Of a stretch of 38,546 nt of DNA, positions 23,458-29,866 are shown piece after piece (the stretch's first letter is position 1; each line of letters starts with the position of its first letter). Source of the DNA: a virus. The stretch lies in IMG/VR virus record IMGVR_UViG_3300038701_001190, positions 1 through 38,546 of that record; one strand, 5' to 3'. Below the pieces are notes generated by a model. The model was given only the letters and a program-made list of their open reading frames with translations. It ran no database searches and was not told the origin of the DNA. The position numbers were made by a program, and so were the translations under genes.

Positions 23458-23698
23458 GAGAATCCTCTGATTGCGGCAAATAGCGCCATTCAGTAGGGCA
23501 AATCAGACCACCGGGCGGGGTGTGGAAAATGCCACCCGGGTCAGGTGTGCAATGGGACGTGAAGAACAGCGTGTTTCGGTGAACCACCCCGGCGGCGACA
23601 TAGCCACGGCTCGCCCGTACCGGGTAATCCATCACCTTGTTCCGCACTTCGACCACAACACCCCACGGGGCATCTTCGATTGGGTGCCATTCACTCAC
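23447..23698 (-). CDS. Conserved small phage protein, unknown function
   Basis: An 83-residue protein starting at GTG 23698, within the end of ninB, with GAGGAG upstream. It opens SEWHPIEDAPWGVVVEVRNK, reminiscent of DUF551-type proteins, then carries His/Gly-rich beta-segments (FFTSHCTPDPGGIFHTPPGG) and ends CPTEWRYLP. The repeated aromatic and Pro residues suggest a small compact beta-fold. No function known. Confidence 0.7.
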   Translation of the reverse strand: MSEWHPIEDAPWGVVVEVRNKVMDYPVRASRGYVAAGVVHRNTLFFTSHCTPDPGGIFHTPPGGLICPTEWRYLPQSEDSHDE

Positions 23699-24080
23699 AA
23701 TGCATCTCCTCTGGTTGCGGAAGGGCTATCCCCTCCGATGCGGCCCACCCCTGGACGCGGGTCATGAACTGAGCCATTTCAGCCACGTCCAACGCGGCGG
23801 TTGACTGGCGGACCTCCCTCAACTCATCCCCCATGGCGATGATGCGGGGCGGCAGGAACATCTGCTTCAGGGCGTCCTTCGTGGCCTCGTTGTCGTTGCC
23901 CGTTGCCGTGGCGATCAGATCCGCCCACTTGTGAAACAGGGCGTTCTGCGGAAGGGTCCGGCGCTTCCGGTAGCGGACCACCGTCACCCGCCACCGCTTG
24001 CTGTCTGCGAGCGCCCGGATATGCTCCAGCACCCGTTCCCGGACCTTCGGGGCGTCGGGGGACAGGATGAATTCAGTCAT
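23691..24080 (-). CDS. ninB: NinB-type recombination protein
   Basis: A 129-residue protein matching lambda NinB (Orf): the helical opening VRERVLEHIRALADSKRWRV, then VVRYRKRRTLPQNALFHKWA, the diagnostic NinB block with the RTxxQNxxxH-like motif. NinB binds single-stranded DNA and SSB and substitutes for RecFOR in phage recombination. The start is ATG 24080, coupled by ATGA to the small membrane gene. The N-terminal extension from 24149 belongs to another frame. SSB and annealase genes lie upstream in the same operon. Confidence 0.88.
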   Translation of the reverse strand: MTEFILSPDAPKVRERVLEHIRALADSKRWRVTVVRYRKRRTLPQNALFHKWADLIATATGNDNEATKDALKQMFLPPRIIAMGDELREVRQSTAALDVAEMAQFMTRVQGWAASEGIALPQPEEMHCE

Positions 24081-24325
24081 TGGGACTTGATCGTCCTGTT
24101 GCGCGGCAAAAACCCGCACACGAACCCCAGAACGGCCCCGACCTGCCACAGTTGAAATTCGTCAATACCCAGACGCACCTGGGCGGCTCGGAACGTATCG
24201 GCGAAGAACCAACTGACGACTTCTCCGCCGAGAGCACCAAGCACAGTGCAGAGGATGGAGCCGAAGAACAGCAGCATCCCGAACAGCGCCATCCCACTCA
24301 GTCCAGATACCAAAACCTTAATCAT
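24077..24325 (-). CDS. Small membrane protein in the early operon
   Basis: An 82-residue protein from ATG 24325, preceded by GGAAGGA; an ATG at 24340 is possible. Two to three hydrophobic segments are visible: KVLVSGLSGMALFGMLLFFG, SILCTVLGALGGEVVSWFF, and QVGAVLGFVCGFL, with a short amphipathic region between the last two. It is the only clear membrane protein in this part of the operon and might be an exclusion or host-takeover factor. Confidence 0.65.
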   Translation of the reverse strand: MIKVLVSGLSGMALFGMLLFFGSILCTVLGALGGEVVSWFFADTFRAAQVRLGIDEFQLWQVGAVLGFVCGFLPRNRTIKSQ

Positions 24326-24615
24326 CGTTCGTCCTTCCATTCTCTGTACAGCTTCTCCGCCAAGGCCCTGAACGCTGCACGGAGCAGCCAGTCAGGCGAC
24401 AGCCTGCGGAGGGTCGAAATCTCGCCCTTCTGGTGGCATTCCTGGTGAACCCAATGCGACAACGGCAATGCCCAACAGTCCGGGGACTTCACCCCCTTCC
24501 CTGCGGTCCCGATATGCGCGGCAACAACACTCTCGTTGTCGTTCGCGTACTGCCCCGTGATGATGCAGGGCTGGGACCGCAGGTGGAGCAGGTATGCCGG
24601 GTCGCGGAGGATCAT
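24322..24615 (-). CDS. HNH-like nuclease, Ref/YbcO group
   Basis: A 97-residue protein containing QPCIITGQYANDNESVVAAH, then GKGVKSPDCWALPLSHWVHQECHQKGE: a treble-clef HNH-like arrangement with His after VVAA, G-K-G-x-K-x-x-D, and closing H-x-x-x-H. This is the plan of the small phage nucleases related to Ref and YbcO, which cut DNA at recombination intermediates (Ref needs RecA). It sits beside ninB, as in the lambda nin region. The cysteine pairs of YbcO are incomplete here. Confidence 0.68.
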   Translation of the reverse strand: MILRDPAYLLHLRSQPCIITGQYANDNESVVAAHIGTAGKGVKSPDCWALPLSHWVHQECHQKGEISTLRRLSPDWLLRAAFRALAEKLYREWKDER

Positions 24616-25097
24616 TTCTTGAACATGTCCAGTACCCGGCCAGCCGGGACTATCGTTCCGGTCCTCTCGACTTCCGCCGCAACCGTGGGCGTCTTCCTGC
24701 CGTCTGCCATGAGAGAAATGGCTCCAAGTTGCGACCTGAACGCGATGATCCTGTCAGCATCCGCTTTCGGAATATCGTTGGCGCGGACGTTCCCGAGCCG
24801 GGCGACACCTCGCTTTGCCGCGCGACGAATGCGCTTGACCGTAGACAGTCCAACATCGGGCATGTCCGCCGATGCCAGGCGCTTGACGCCGACATTGTGA
24901 ACCGTGTCAAACAGTGCGCCGGTCTGTTCCTCCGCCTTGTCACGGGCGGACAGCAGAAGGTAGCGGTGGGCGCGAATATCCCGCCCGATGGTTTCTGTCA
25001 TCGCTTCATATGCAAGCGTCTCCCCCACCGGCAATTCGGCCAGCGCCGCAGTCAGCGCTTCAACATCGGCGGCGTTCTCGGGGTTGGATTTCAGCAT
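24612..25097 (-). CDS. Conserved phage early protein, unknown function
   Basis: A 161-residue helical protein; start at ATG 25097 with AAGGA eight bases upstream. The segment VGETLAYEAMTETIGRDIRA, then HRYLLLSARDKAEEQTGALF and GVKRLASADM, is one I have seen in phage early proteins and may be a winged-helix-like DNA-binding fold. The frame stays open upstream through the five-base repeat array as far as 25337, so a longer product of up to 241 residues cannot be excluded. Confidence 0.7.
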   Translation of the reverse strand: MLKSNPENAADVEALTAALAELPVGETLAYEAMTETIGRDIRAHRYLLLSARDKAEEQTGALFDTVHNVGVKRLASADMPDVGLSTVKRIRRAAKRGVARLGNVRANDIPKADADRIIAFRSQLGAISLMADGRKTPTVAAEVERTGTIVPAGRVLDMFKK

Positions 25098-25110
25098 GTC
25101 AGCAGTCCTT

Positions 25111-25331
25111 GCGTTGTGTTGCGCAGCGGCGCGTTGCGACGGGTCGCGCAGTGCGGCGCGGTGAAATGAATGAACAATCGTTGTGTTGCGATGCGATGCG
25201 TAGTGAAGTGGGGCGAGATGAAGCGAAGCGGGGTGTAGCGGTGCGTAATGCTGCGGCGGTAAATTCACTGAACAAATCCTTGCGTTGTGTTGTGGGGCGC
25301 TGTGCAGCGCTGTGTAGCGTAGCGCGGTTAA
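25111..25331 (-). repeat. Array of degenerate five-base units in three blocks
   Basis: The interval before the gene starting at 25097 is built of five-base units that read G-Y-G-N-N on the plus strand (N-N-C-R-C on the minus, message, strand). Block A is 25111-25165 (11 units), block B about 25178-25262 (17 units, three deviating) and block C 25282-25331 (10 units). On the message strand each block ends in AACACAACG; blocks A and C continue CAAGGA, a ribosome-site core. Spacers between blocks carry TTGTTCA. No gene is supported here except the open frame noted for the downstream gene. Confidence 0.75.
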
Positions 25332-25891
25332 ACCCACTTGATCTTCTTGACCTCGTAGCGGCCATAAAAGCCGCCGTTTTCGGGGCGAAAGCGTCCGATC
25401 CCAACGAATGCTCCCGCCTGTCGAAGGTGTTCTTCAAACACGTCCTCGGTGATTTCATCCGCGAGCACATGGAAGGTCACGTTTGCCTCCCATTCATCAA
25501 TCCGGGGGAAGATGCGCCAGACGCGCTTGCCTGATCCCCGCACACCGTCTGCATTGGCAAAGATACGGTCATGGGGTACGTCCGCGGCCTTCACCGAGAG
25601 CACCGGCCCTTCCATGACCAGAACGCCGGATTTGAAGAACTTGGTGAAGGTGGACTGGCCCTTGCCAGGAATGCGCTTGCCGAGCATCTTGGCTGCGGTA
25701 TCCAGTCCGATCTTGAACGACATGGGCGGGATTACGACGAAGCCGCCCTTGTCCGTGTGGCACTTGTTTCGCCACGTACGCTGTTCGTAAGCGTCGTGAC
25801 TTTCCTTCGCCAGCGTCTCGACCGCGTGAGAGTAAGAACGGCTTTGGGAATACGGCGATATGCTGGCGAGGGTGCAGGTTGCGGTTTTCAT
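25328..25891 (-). CDS. Conserved phage protein with a glycine-rich C-terminal loop
   Basis: A 187-residue protein from ATG 25891. Recognisable conserved segments are TATCTLASISPYSQSRSYS, RTWRNKCHTDKGG, FVVIPPMSFKIGLDTAAKML and the closing AFVGIGRFRPENGGFYGRYE. I have seen this protein near single-strand binding proteins in many phages but know no function. The Gly-rich G-x-G-R-F-R-P loop resembles those of RNA-binding ferredoxin-like (RAMP-type) proteins; this is a weak similarity. Between it and SSB there are only 35 bases, which hold a CACAACGCAA motif like that of the repeat array. Confidence 0.75.
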   Translation of the reverse strand: MKTATCTLASISPYSQSRSYSHAVETLAKESHDAYEQRTWRNKCHTDKGGFVVIPPMSFKIGLDTAAKMLGKRIPGKGQSTFTKFFKSGVLVMEGPVLSVKAADVPHDRIFANADGVRGSGKRVWRIFPRIDEWEANVTFHVLADEITEDVFEEHLRQAGAFVGIGRFRPENGGFYGRYEVKKIKWV

Positions 25892-25926
25892 GGGTCAGCC
25901 TCTTGTCGTTGCGTTGTGGAGGGTCA

Positions 25927-26334
25927 TCAGAAGGGAATCGAGTCGTCCAGATCGGCGGGGGCCGGTTCGCGGCGTTCTTCACCCCCGCCCTTGCTGTCGA
26001 GCATCTGCAAGTCACCACGGAAGCGGTTCAGGACGATCTCGGTGCTGTACTTGTCCTGGCCCTGCTGGTCGGTCCACTTCCTGACGGAGAACTCGCCAGC
26101 CACGAAGACCTTGGACCCCTTGCGCAGGTACTGTTCCGCGACCTTGCCGAGACCTTCGTTGAAGATGACCACCGGCACCCAAGTCGTGCGTTCCCGCTTC
26201 TCGCCGGTCGCCTTGTCAGTCCAGCGGTCGGAAACGGCGAGGCGTAGGTTGACCACCGCGTCACCGTTGGACATGCGGCGGACTTCGGGATCAGCCCCGA
26301 GGTTGCCAATGAATTCGCATCGGTTCAGGCTCAT
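25927..26334 (-). CDS. ssb: Single-stranded DNA-binding protein
   Basis: A 135-residue SSB. The OB-fold is clear (MSLNRCEFIGNLGADPEVRR, then VVNLRLAVSDRW, TTWVPVVIFNEGLGKVAEQY, KVFVAGEFSVRKWTDQQGQD) and the acidic tip ends DDSIPF, the tail that recruits partner proteins. The linker is short. The start is ATG 26334 with AAAGGAGGG upstream; the longer frame from 26475 is not used. It protects DNA during replication and recombination with the annealase and NinB. Confidence 0.96.
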   Translation of the reverse strand: MSLNRCEFIGNLGADPEVRRMSNGDAVVNLRLAVSDRWTDKATGEKRERTTWVPVVIFNEGLGKVAEQYLRKGSKVFVAGEFSVRKWTDQQGQDKYSTEIVLNRFRGDLQMLDSKGGGEERREPAPADLDDSIPF

Positions 26335-26357
26335 GACTGGCCCTCCTTTGTTGAATG

Positions 26358-26819
26358 TTAGGGAAAGCGGCGGCGGACAAGGTCCGCATACAGCGCAAGT
26401 TCTGGCACTAGGCGTTCGATGGCGTCCGCCGATTCCAGTATTTTGTCTAAATCGTCTCGGACGTGGGTCGCCCATCTTTCGAGGCGCACGGCGAGGCTGT
26501 GCAGCGCCTCTTCACGTGTCGGCTTGGCCCATGCGGAACTGCCGTCATTGGAGACCCATCGACGGACCAATCTCTGTTGTCTATCGTTCGCGAAGAACAC
26601 GTTGCCGACATCCCCGTATGGATATATCCAAGCGCCCTTGGGTGTCAGCCGCAGGACGGGGTGCGCCTGAACAATGATTCCGACCGGGTCGCCATCGTAT
26701 ACGCCTCTGAACCATTGCGCCCGCCAGCGGTGAGAATCAGGAACATCCCCCAATTCATTCGGGGTATACCAAACGCCATCATCGGCGGCGGGGATTCGTG
26801 TGAACGGGACCAGGCTCAT
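26358..26819 (-). CDS. Unknown protein between annealase and SSB genes
   Basis: A 153-residue protein, coupled by ATGA to the annealase stop. The first half is beta-rich and aromatic (DGVWYTPNELGDVPDSHRW, GAWIYPYGDVGNVFFA), the second half is a charged helix (SLAVRLERWATHVRDDLDKI). No motif was recognised. Context within the recombination cluster suggests a DNA metabolism accessory role. Confidence 0.7.
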   Translation of the reverse strand: MSLVPFTRIPAADDGVWYTPNELGDVPDSHRWRAQWFRGVYDGDPVGIIVQAHPVLRLTPKGAWIYPYGDVGNVFFANDRQQRLVRRWVSNDGSSAWAKPTREEALHSLAVRLERWATHVRDDLDKILESADAIERLVPELALYADLVRRRFP

Positions 26820-27451
26820 GCTGCTGTCCCCATTTCGGTCTTGCGTTGATCTGCCAGTGCTTTCAGCTTCTCCCGCCCTGCTTCGGGCATGTCTTCAAGG
26901 GTCTTCGCAGCCCCTGTCATGAGGGTGTCGAGGGCGCGGACGTTGGCCACCTGGCCTATCTGATCCTTCAGCCGGGCGAATGCCTTCCGGGCTTCCTCGG
27001 CGGGGTCAGGAGCGGCCTCCACGTTCGCCTGCGTCTTGTCGTACAGCGCCAGCCCGAACGGGTTGCCGAAGGTCATCAGGGCGCGTTTCATGGCGTCCGT
27101 CTCGGCTTCCTTCATCGCGCTTTCGTGGGCGTCTCCGAGGCTCTTTGCGATGCCGTGTCCGGTCCCGGTCCCATCTCGGATCACCATGTCATCACCGCGC
27201 CCGACGACGATGCGAACCTGCGCCAGATACGTCACCGTCGCCTTGCCGTCAGGGCGTTCGCCTGCATGGACGCAATCAAGCTGGATGGTCTGCCGGGTCC
27301 AGCCGTCGAATCCGAAGATGCGGTTTGCCTCGGCAATGACATGCCAGCCCTCGACATAGGACAGGGACTGCCCCGCTTGCTGGCGTGTCTTGACGTGCGC
27401 CCGGTCAAGCGGGCCTGACAGTGCCGCCTTCTGTTCGGGGGTGAAGGTCAT
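26816..27451 (-). CDS. Rad52/22-type single-strand annealing protein
   Basis: A 211-residue recombinase. The block LSYVEGWHVIAEANRIFGFD followed by GWTRQTIQLD, then the strand pair TYLAQVRIVVGRGDDMVIRD and the helix SAMKEAETDAMKRALMTFGN, is the Rad52/Rad22 core that binds and anneals single strands. A flexible charged C-terminal region (residues 150-211) follows and may contact SSB. It is coupled by ATGA on both sides. Phage Rad52-like annealases repair and recombine replicating DNA, here together with NinB and a Cas4/RecB-like nuclease. Confidence 0.9.
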   Translation of the reverse strand: MTFTPEQKAALSGPLDRAHVKTRQQAGQSLSYVEGWHVIAEANRIFGFDGWTRQTIQLDCVHAGERPDGKATVTYLAQVRIVVGRGDDMVIRDGTGTGHGIAKSLGDAHESAMKEAETDAMKRALMTFGNPFGLALYDKTQANVEAAPDPAEEARKAFARLKDQIGQVANVRALDTLMTGAAKTLEDMPEAGREKLKALADQRKTEMGTAA

Positions 27452-27837
27452 GACCGACCCTCCGCCTTGGCGATGGCGTCGTGGATCGTGTTCCAGATCG
27501 GGCGGGCATCGCGGCTGACAACCTCACCGTCGAGGGCCTTCGATTCTTCGTCTTCATACTCGCTCAGGATGAACGCCCGTGCCTCCATCAGCGCCTCCAG
27601 CAACTCGGGTGCAGCGGCGATCAGGCGGGCATCATCATCGTCAGCGTTCAGGTGCCACCCTGCCCAGTGATTATGGTCAGCAGTCACTGGCCCGATGCTT
27701 ATGGGGACGCGCCACAACTCATCCCCGATGGTCATTTCCTTCCCGTTCTTCTCAGCATGTTTCACGTCTGAGGCATTCGCCGTGCAGATGTACCAGTCGA
27801 TTTCCCAAGGCCCCGGCGTGTGCTTGATCTCGCTCAT
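27448..27837 (-). CDS. Conserved phage protein with HTPGPWE opening
   Basis: A 129-residue protein from ATG 27837, sharing ATGA with the nuclease gene. It begins MSEIKHTPGPWEID and later reads DDARLIAAAPELLEALMEAR, the two signatures of a small protein family abundant in phages. The central part has His and Trp residues (ADHNHWAGWHLN). Function is unknown. The codons upstream in frame (from 27864) belong to the nuclease gene. Confidence 0.8.
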   Translation of the reverse strand: MSEIKHTPGPWEIDWYICTANASDVKHAEKNGKEMTIGDELWRVPISIGPVTADHNHWAGWHLNADDDDARLIAAAPELLEALMEARAFILSEYEDEESKALDGEVVSRDARPIWNTIHDAIAKAEGRS

Positions 27838-28730
27838 TCCATTGTCTCCCTGATGCTTGCCCACTGGGTGCAGAAGTCCGCAACGGCGCAGTAATCAGCG
27901 CAGCGGACACATTCACCGGGCCGAACCTCGACGCTGTGACCCTTGGGCCAGTCGTCATCCGCCTCGGCCTTCACGCCCTTCCACACGGCCCATTCGTGCA
28001 GATCGTCCAGGCTCTCCGTGACACGCAGGGCGGACTTGCGGCCTTCCTTGTGCAGCGCGTACTTGGTCGGGCGTTCCCAGCGGTCCTCCTCCGTGCATTC
28101 GGGCAGATCGCCAGCCTGTGCGGCCTGATGCGCAGCAACCCGGTCGCGCAGGTAATCGTCAACGTCAGGCGTGGGCCACAGCGGCACATGAAAGACCTCG
28201 ACCTGGCGCGGCGGGTGCTGACCAAAGCGGGCCTTGGACTTGGACCAGTCGCGATAGATGCCGGTGATTTCCAGCTTGTCGATGCGAATGCCGTTGGCCG
28301 TGCAGAGCAGCGCCAGCAGGTTCAGTTGAGCTTCCTTGTCCGGCTTCAGCCCGTTCATGCCTTCCCACACGCTCATGACCTTCCAGTCGGACAGGACGCA
28401 TTCACCGTCTTCGTTCCAGCGCACCAGATCAACCTGACCAGAGACCTGCCAGCCGAGCATTTCCATGAACAGCCGCCGTTCCTTCATCACGATTGACGGA
28501 TGGTCGGGAATGCGTTCGAGGATGGTGTGGACCGACTGTCCGATGACGGCGTACATCAGATCCGCAACGTCTTCGGTGACCTCGCCCCCGCGGCCCTTCA
28601 TCAAGGCGACCTGACGCGGCGGTGCAATCAGCCGGGTGACGGAAATGTCCGATCCGGCGTCGTCATACGGGTCATTGGCGACGGCGGCGACAAGCGGCTG
28701 CGGCAGGTTGAGATTGTTGGTAATCAGCAT
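27834..28730 (-). CDS. Cas4/RecB-like PD-(D/E)XK exonuclease with C-terminal cysteine cluster
   Basis: A 298-residue nuclease. Active-site elements are His68 (GQSVHTILE), Asp101 (SGQVDLVRW) and Asp115/Lys117 (LSDWKVMS), the RecB-nuclease order. The C-terminal Cys274, 277, 281 and 287 (CVRCADYC, then ADFC) could hold an iron-sulphur cluster as in Cas4/AddB proteins, though here all four ligands are C-terminal. It would resect DNA ends for the Rad52-type annealase two genes downstream. The start is ATG 28730 behind AAAGGA lying in the loop of a hairpin. Confidence 0.8.
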   Translation of the reverse strand: MLITNNLNLPQPLVAAVANDPYDDAGSDISVTRLIAPPRQVALMKGRGGEVTEDVADLMYAVIGQSVHTILERIPDHPSIVMKERRLFMEMLGWQVSGQVDLVRWNEDGECVLSDWKVMSVWEGMNGLKPDKEAQLNLLALLCTANGIRIDKLEITGIYRDWSKSKARFGQHPPRQVEVFHVPLWPTPDVDDYLRDRVAAHQAAQAGDLPECTEEDRWERPTKYALHKEGRKSALRVTESLDDLHEWAVWKGVKAEADDDWPKGHSVEVRPGECVRCADYCAVADFCTQWASIRETME

Positions 28731-28802
28731 GTCAGTTCCTTTCTGACGGTTCGGTACGCCGGGCAGGCGGGGAGGTGCCCACCCGGCGCGCGGAGCCGTC
28801 AG
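28731..28802 (-). promoter_or_regulatory. Structured leader with alternative hairpins before the nuclease gene
   Basis: The message strand carries CTGACGG (starting at the last bases of the preceding gene) and its perfect complement CCGTCAG at 28743-28749, enclosing a second perfect stem CGCCGGG/CCCGGCG (28757-28763 with 2882-28788 shown as 28782-28788). The same GTCAG can instead pair with CTGAC at 28731-28735, a hairpin whose seven-base loop holds the AAAGGA ribosome site of the nuclease. The two folds exclude each other, the layout of a translational switch. No known riboswitch class was recognised. Confidence 0.5.
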
Positions 28803-29086
28803 TGGCTCACGCTTCCGGCGGGTGCGATCCGCTCGGAATGGGTGAAGTGGGGGTCGTCCAGACGGTCAATCTCGGCTTCCGCGTCACGCAGCAGGGCCTC
28901 GAACCCGGCCTGCACCACGTCGCCCATGAACTGCGCAGCCCGCCGGTGGTCCAGTTCGCCAAGGCAGTCAGGTGCGGTGGCAACGATCTGCTTGATGAGA
29001 CGCTGTTCCCATGCGTCCCGCTGCTGGATCAGGTCCATTTCCCGGTCGCGGGCGTCTTCGATGAGGTCGCGGAGGCGGTCGGTCAT
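28799..29086 (-). CDS. Small helical phage protein, unknown function
   Basis: A 95-residue protein from ATG 29086 (ATGA overlap; GGGAG eight bases upstream; GTG 29092 is an alternative). It is acidic and helical throughout (TDRLRDLIEDARDREMDLIQ, then AAQFMGDVVQAGFEALLRDA), likely dimeric coiled coil. No motif or membrane segment. Its stop codon forms part of the structured leader of the next gene. Confidence 0.65.
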   Translation of the reverse strand: MTDRLRDLIEDARDREMDLIQQRDAWEQRLIKQIVATAPDCLGELDHRRAAQFMGDVVQAGFEALLRDAEAEIDRLDDPHFTHSERIAPAGSVSH

Positions 29087-29478
29087 GTCCACTGCTCCCG
29101 GATTGCATCGCTGTTCGCTTCCAGCCAGTCCATTGCGGCGAGGTACTGGCCCCCGAGCAGGGGGCCGCGTTCGTAGTCACCTGCGCCCCAATGCGCCCGC
29201 GCCTCGTCAACGGTGAACCACCGACACCCGCTGGCGATCATCCACTTGTCGCCATGGTCAACCGCGACAGCCCGATATGTCGGGTCGCCAACGGGAAGGC
29301 AGATAGCGCCGCGAGCGCCCCCGAGGTTTGTGCCCCCAAGGTTTATGCCCCCGAGGTTTGCGCCCCCGAGGTTTGCGCCCCGGAGGTCTGTGCCCCGGAG
29401 GTATGCGCGTTCACCACCTTCACAACGCCGCCATTTGGCGTGACTGTCGAGAATGGCTTGCAGCTTGTCCGCGTCCAT
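29083..29478 (-). CDS. Pentapeptide-repeat protein
   Basis: A 131-residue protein with a short pentapeptide-repeat stretch at residues 26-55: AYLRGTDLRGANLGGANLGG, then INLGGTNLGGARG (pattern A/x-N/D-L-G/R-G). Only about six repeats are present, so the right-handed beta-helix would be short. The DNA shows matching 15-base repeats in 29318-29403. The C-terminal 70 residues (DKWMIASGCRWFTVDEARAH, then DWLEANSDAIREQW) form a separate domain. Pentapeptide proteins can mimic DNA, for example to protect gyrase; whether so here is unknown. Confidence 0.78.
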   Translation of the reverse strand: MDADKLQAILDSHAKWRRCEGGERAYLRGTDLRGANLGGANLGGINLGGTNLGGARGAICLPVGDPTYRAVAVDHGDKWMIASGCRWFTVDEARAHWGAGDYERGPLLGGQYLAAMDWLEANSDAIREQWT

Positions 29479-29738
29479 CAGAACACCCTCCGCTCGTAGT
29501 CGTGGCGGTCGGCCATCCGTTCCGCGTCCTGCTGGCGGGCAATGATGCGGTCGCGGTCTTCACGCAGGCTGGTCAGGGCGTCGTGGTAATGTTCGCCAAC
29601 CAGTTCGGCCAGTTCGTCGCTGAATGCGTCGGTGTTGAGGGTGGGGTAGCGCTTGGCGATGCCCATGCAGCCGCCGACGAATGCGTTGCGCTCCTGCTCG
29701 GTCATCAGGATGGCGTGGTTGATCTGTTCGAGGGTCAT
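29478..29738 (-). CDS. First gene of the leftward operon, small helical protein
   Basis: An 86-residue protein from ATG 29738 with GGAGG eight bases upstream; an earlier in-frame ATG at 29780 lies before the predicted transcription start. It is helical and charged (TLEQINHAILMTEQERNAFV, then DALTSLREDRDRIIARQQDA). It shares TGATG with the pentapeptide gene. As the first gene behind the leftward promoter it is likely to be expressed early and strongly. Function unknown. Confidence 0.7.
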   Translation of the reverse strand: MTLEQINHAILMTEQERNAFVGGCMGIAKRYPTLNTDAFSDELAELVGEHYHDALTSLREDRDRIIARQQDAERMADRHDYERRVF

Positions 29739-29767
29739 CACTGTTCCTCCATCGGTGTGATGGGTGA

Positions 29768-29796
29768 AGAATAATTGCACCCGTCATCTCGGTCAA
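29768..29796 (-). promoter_or_regulatory. Leftward early promoter
   Basis: On the minus strand TTGACC (29796-29791) and TATTCT (29773-29768) are separated by 17 bases, five and four matches to the sigma-70 boxes. Initiation about seven bases downstream leaves a leader of roughly 20 bases that contains the GGAGG site of the gene starting at 29738. It would drive the whole minus-strand operon down to 19196. Confidence 0.6.
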
Positions 29797-29803
29797 CATA
29801 AAT

Positions 29804-29836
29804 CGTCACACAATTTGAAACTTTTTCACCTTGACG
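29804..29836. promoter_or_regulatory. Candidate operator between the divergent promoters
   Basis: The palindrome TGAAA-CTT-TTTCA (29816-29828) lies just before the rightward -35 box, and an outer dyad CGTCA (29804-29808) / TGACG (29832-29836) includes that box. The position between two divergent promoters, next to a Cro-like HTH gene, is that of a phage operator. The binding protein is inferred, not shown. Confidence 0.45.
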
Positions 29837-29860
29837 CCCCAAGATAATCGCACGTAAGAT
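29831..29860 (+). promoter_or_regulatory. Rightward promoter with likely leaderless start
   Basis: TTGACG (29831-29836) and TAAGAT (29855-29860) are separated by 18 bases. The expected start of transcription falls at or within one or two bases of ATG 29867, so the message for the HTH regulator would have no leader, as for lambda cI from its maintenance promoter. No ribosome site is present before that ATG, in keeping with this. Confidence 0.55.
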
Positions 29861-29866
29861 GCGGCC

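Noticed and set aside
25098-25327. CRISPR array in the repeat-rich interval
   Set aside because: Units are five bases and degenerate, with no constant repeats of 20-40 bases or unique spacers, and no cas genes apart from a RecB/Cas4-like nuclease of recombination type.
25571-26677. Plus-strand 368-residue frame opposite SSB and its neighbours
   Set aside because: SSB is certain on the minus strand and the plus frame shows no domain.
29318-29403. Non-coding direct repeats
   Set aside because: The 15-base repeats are codons of the pentapeptide-repeat protein.
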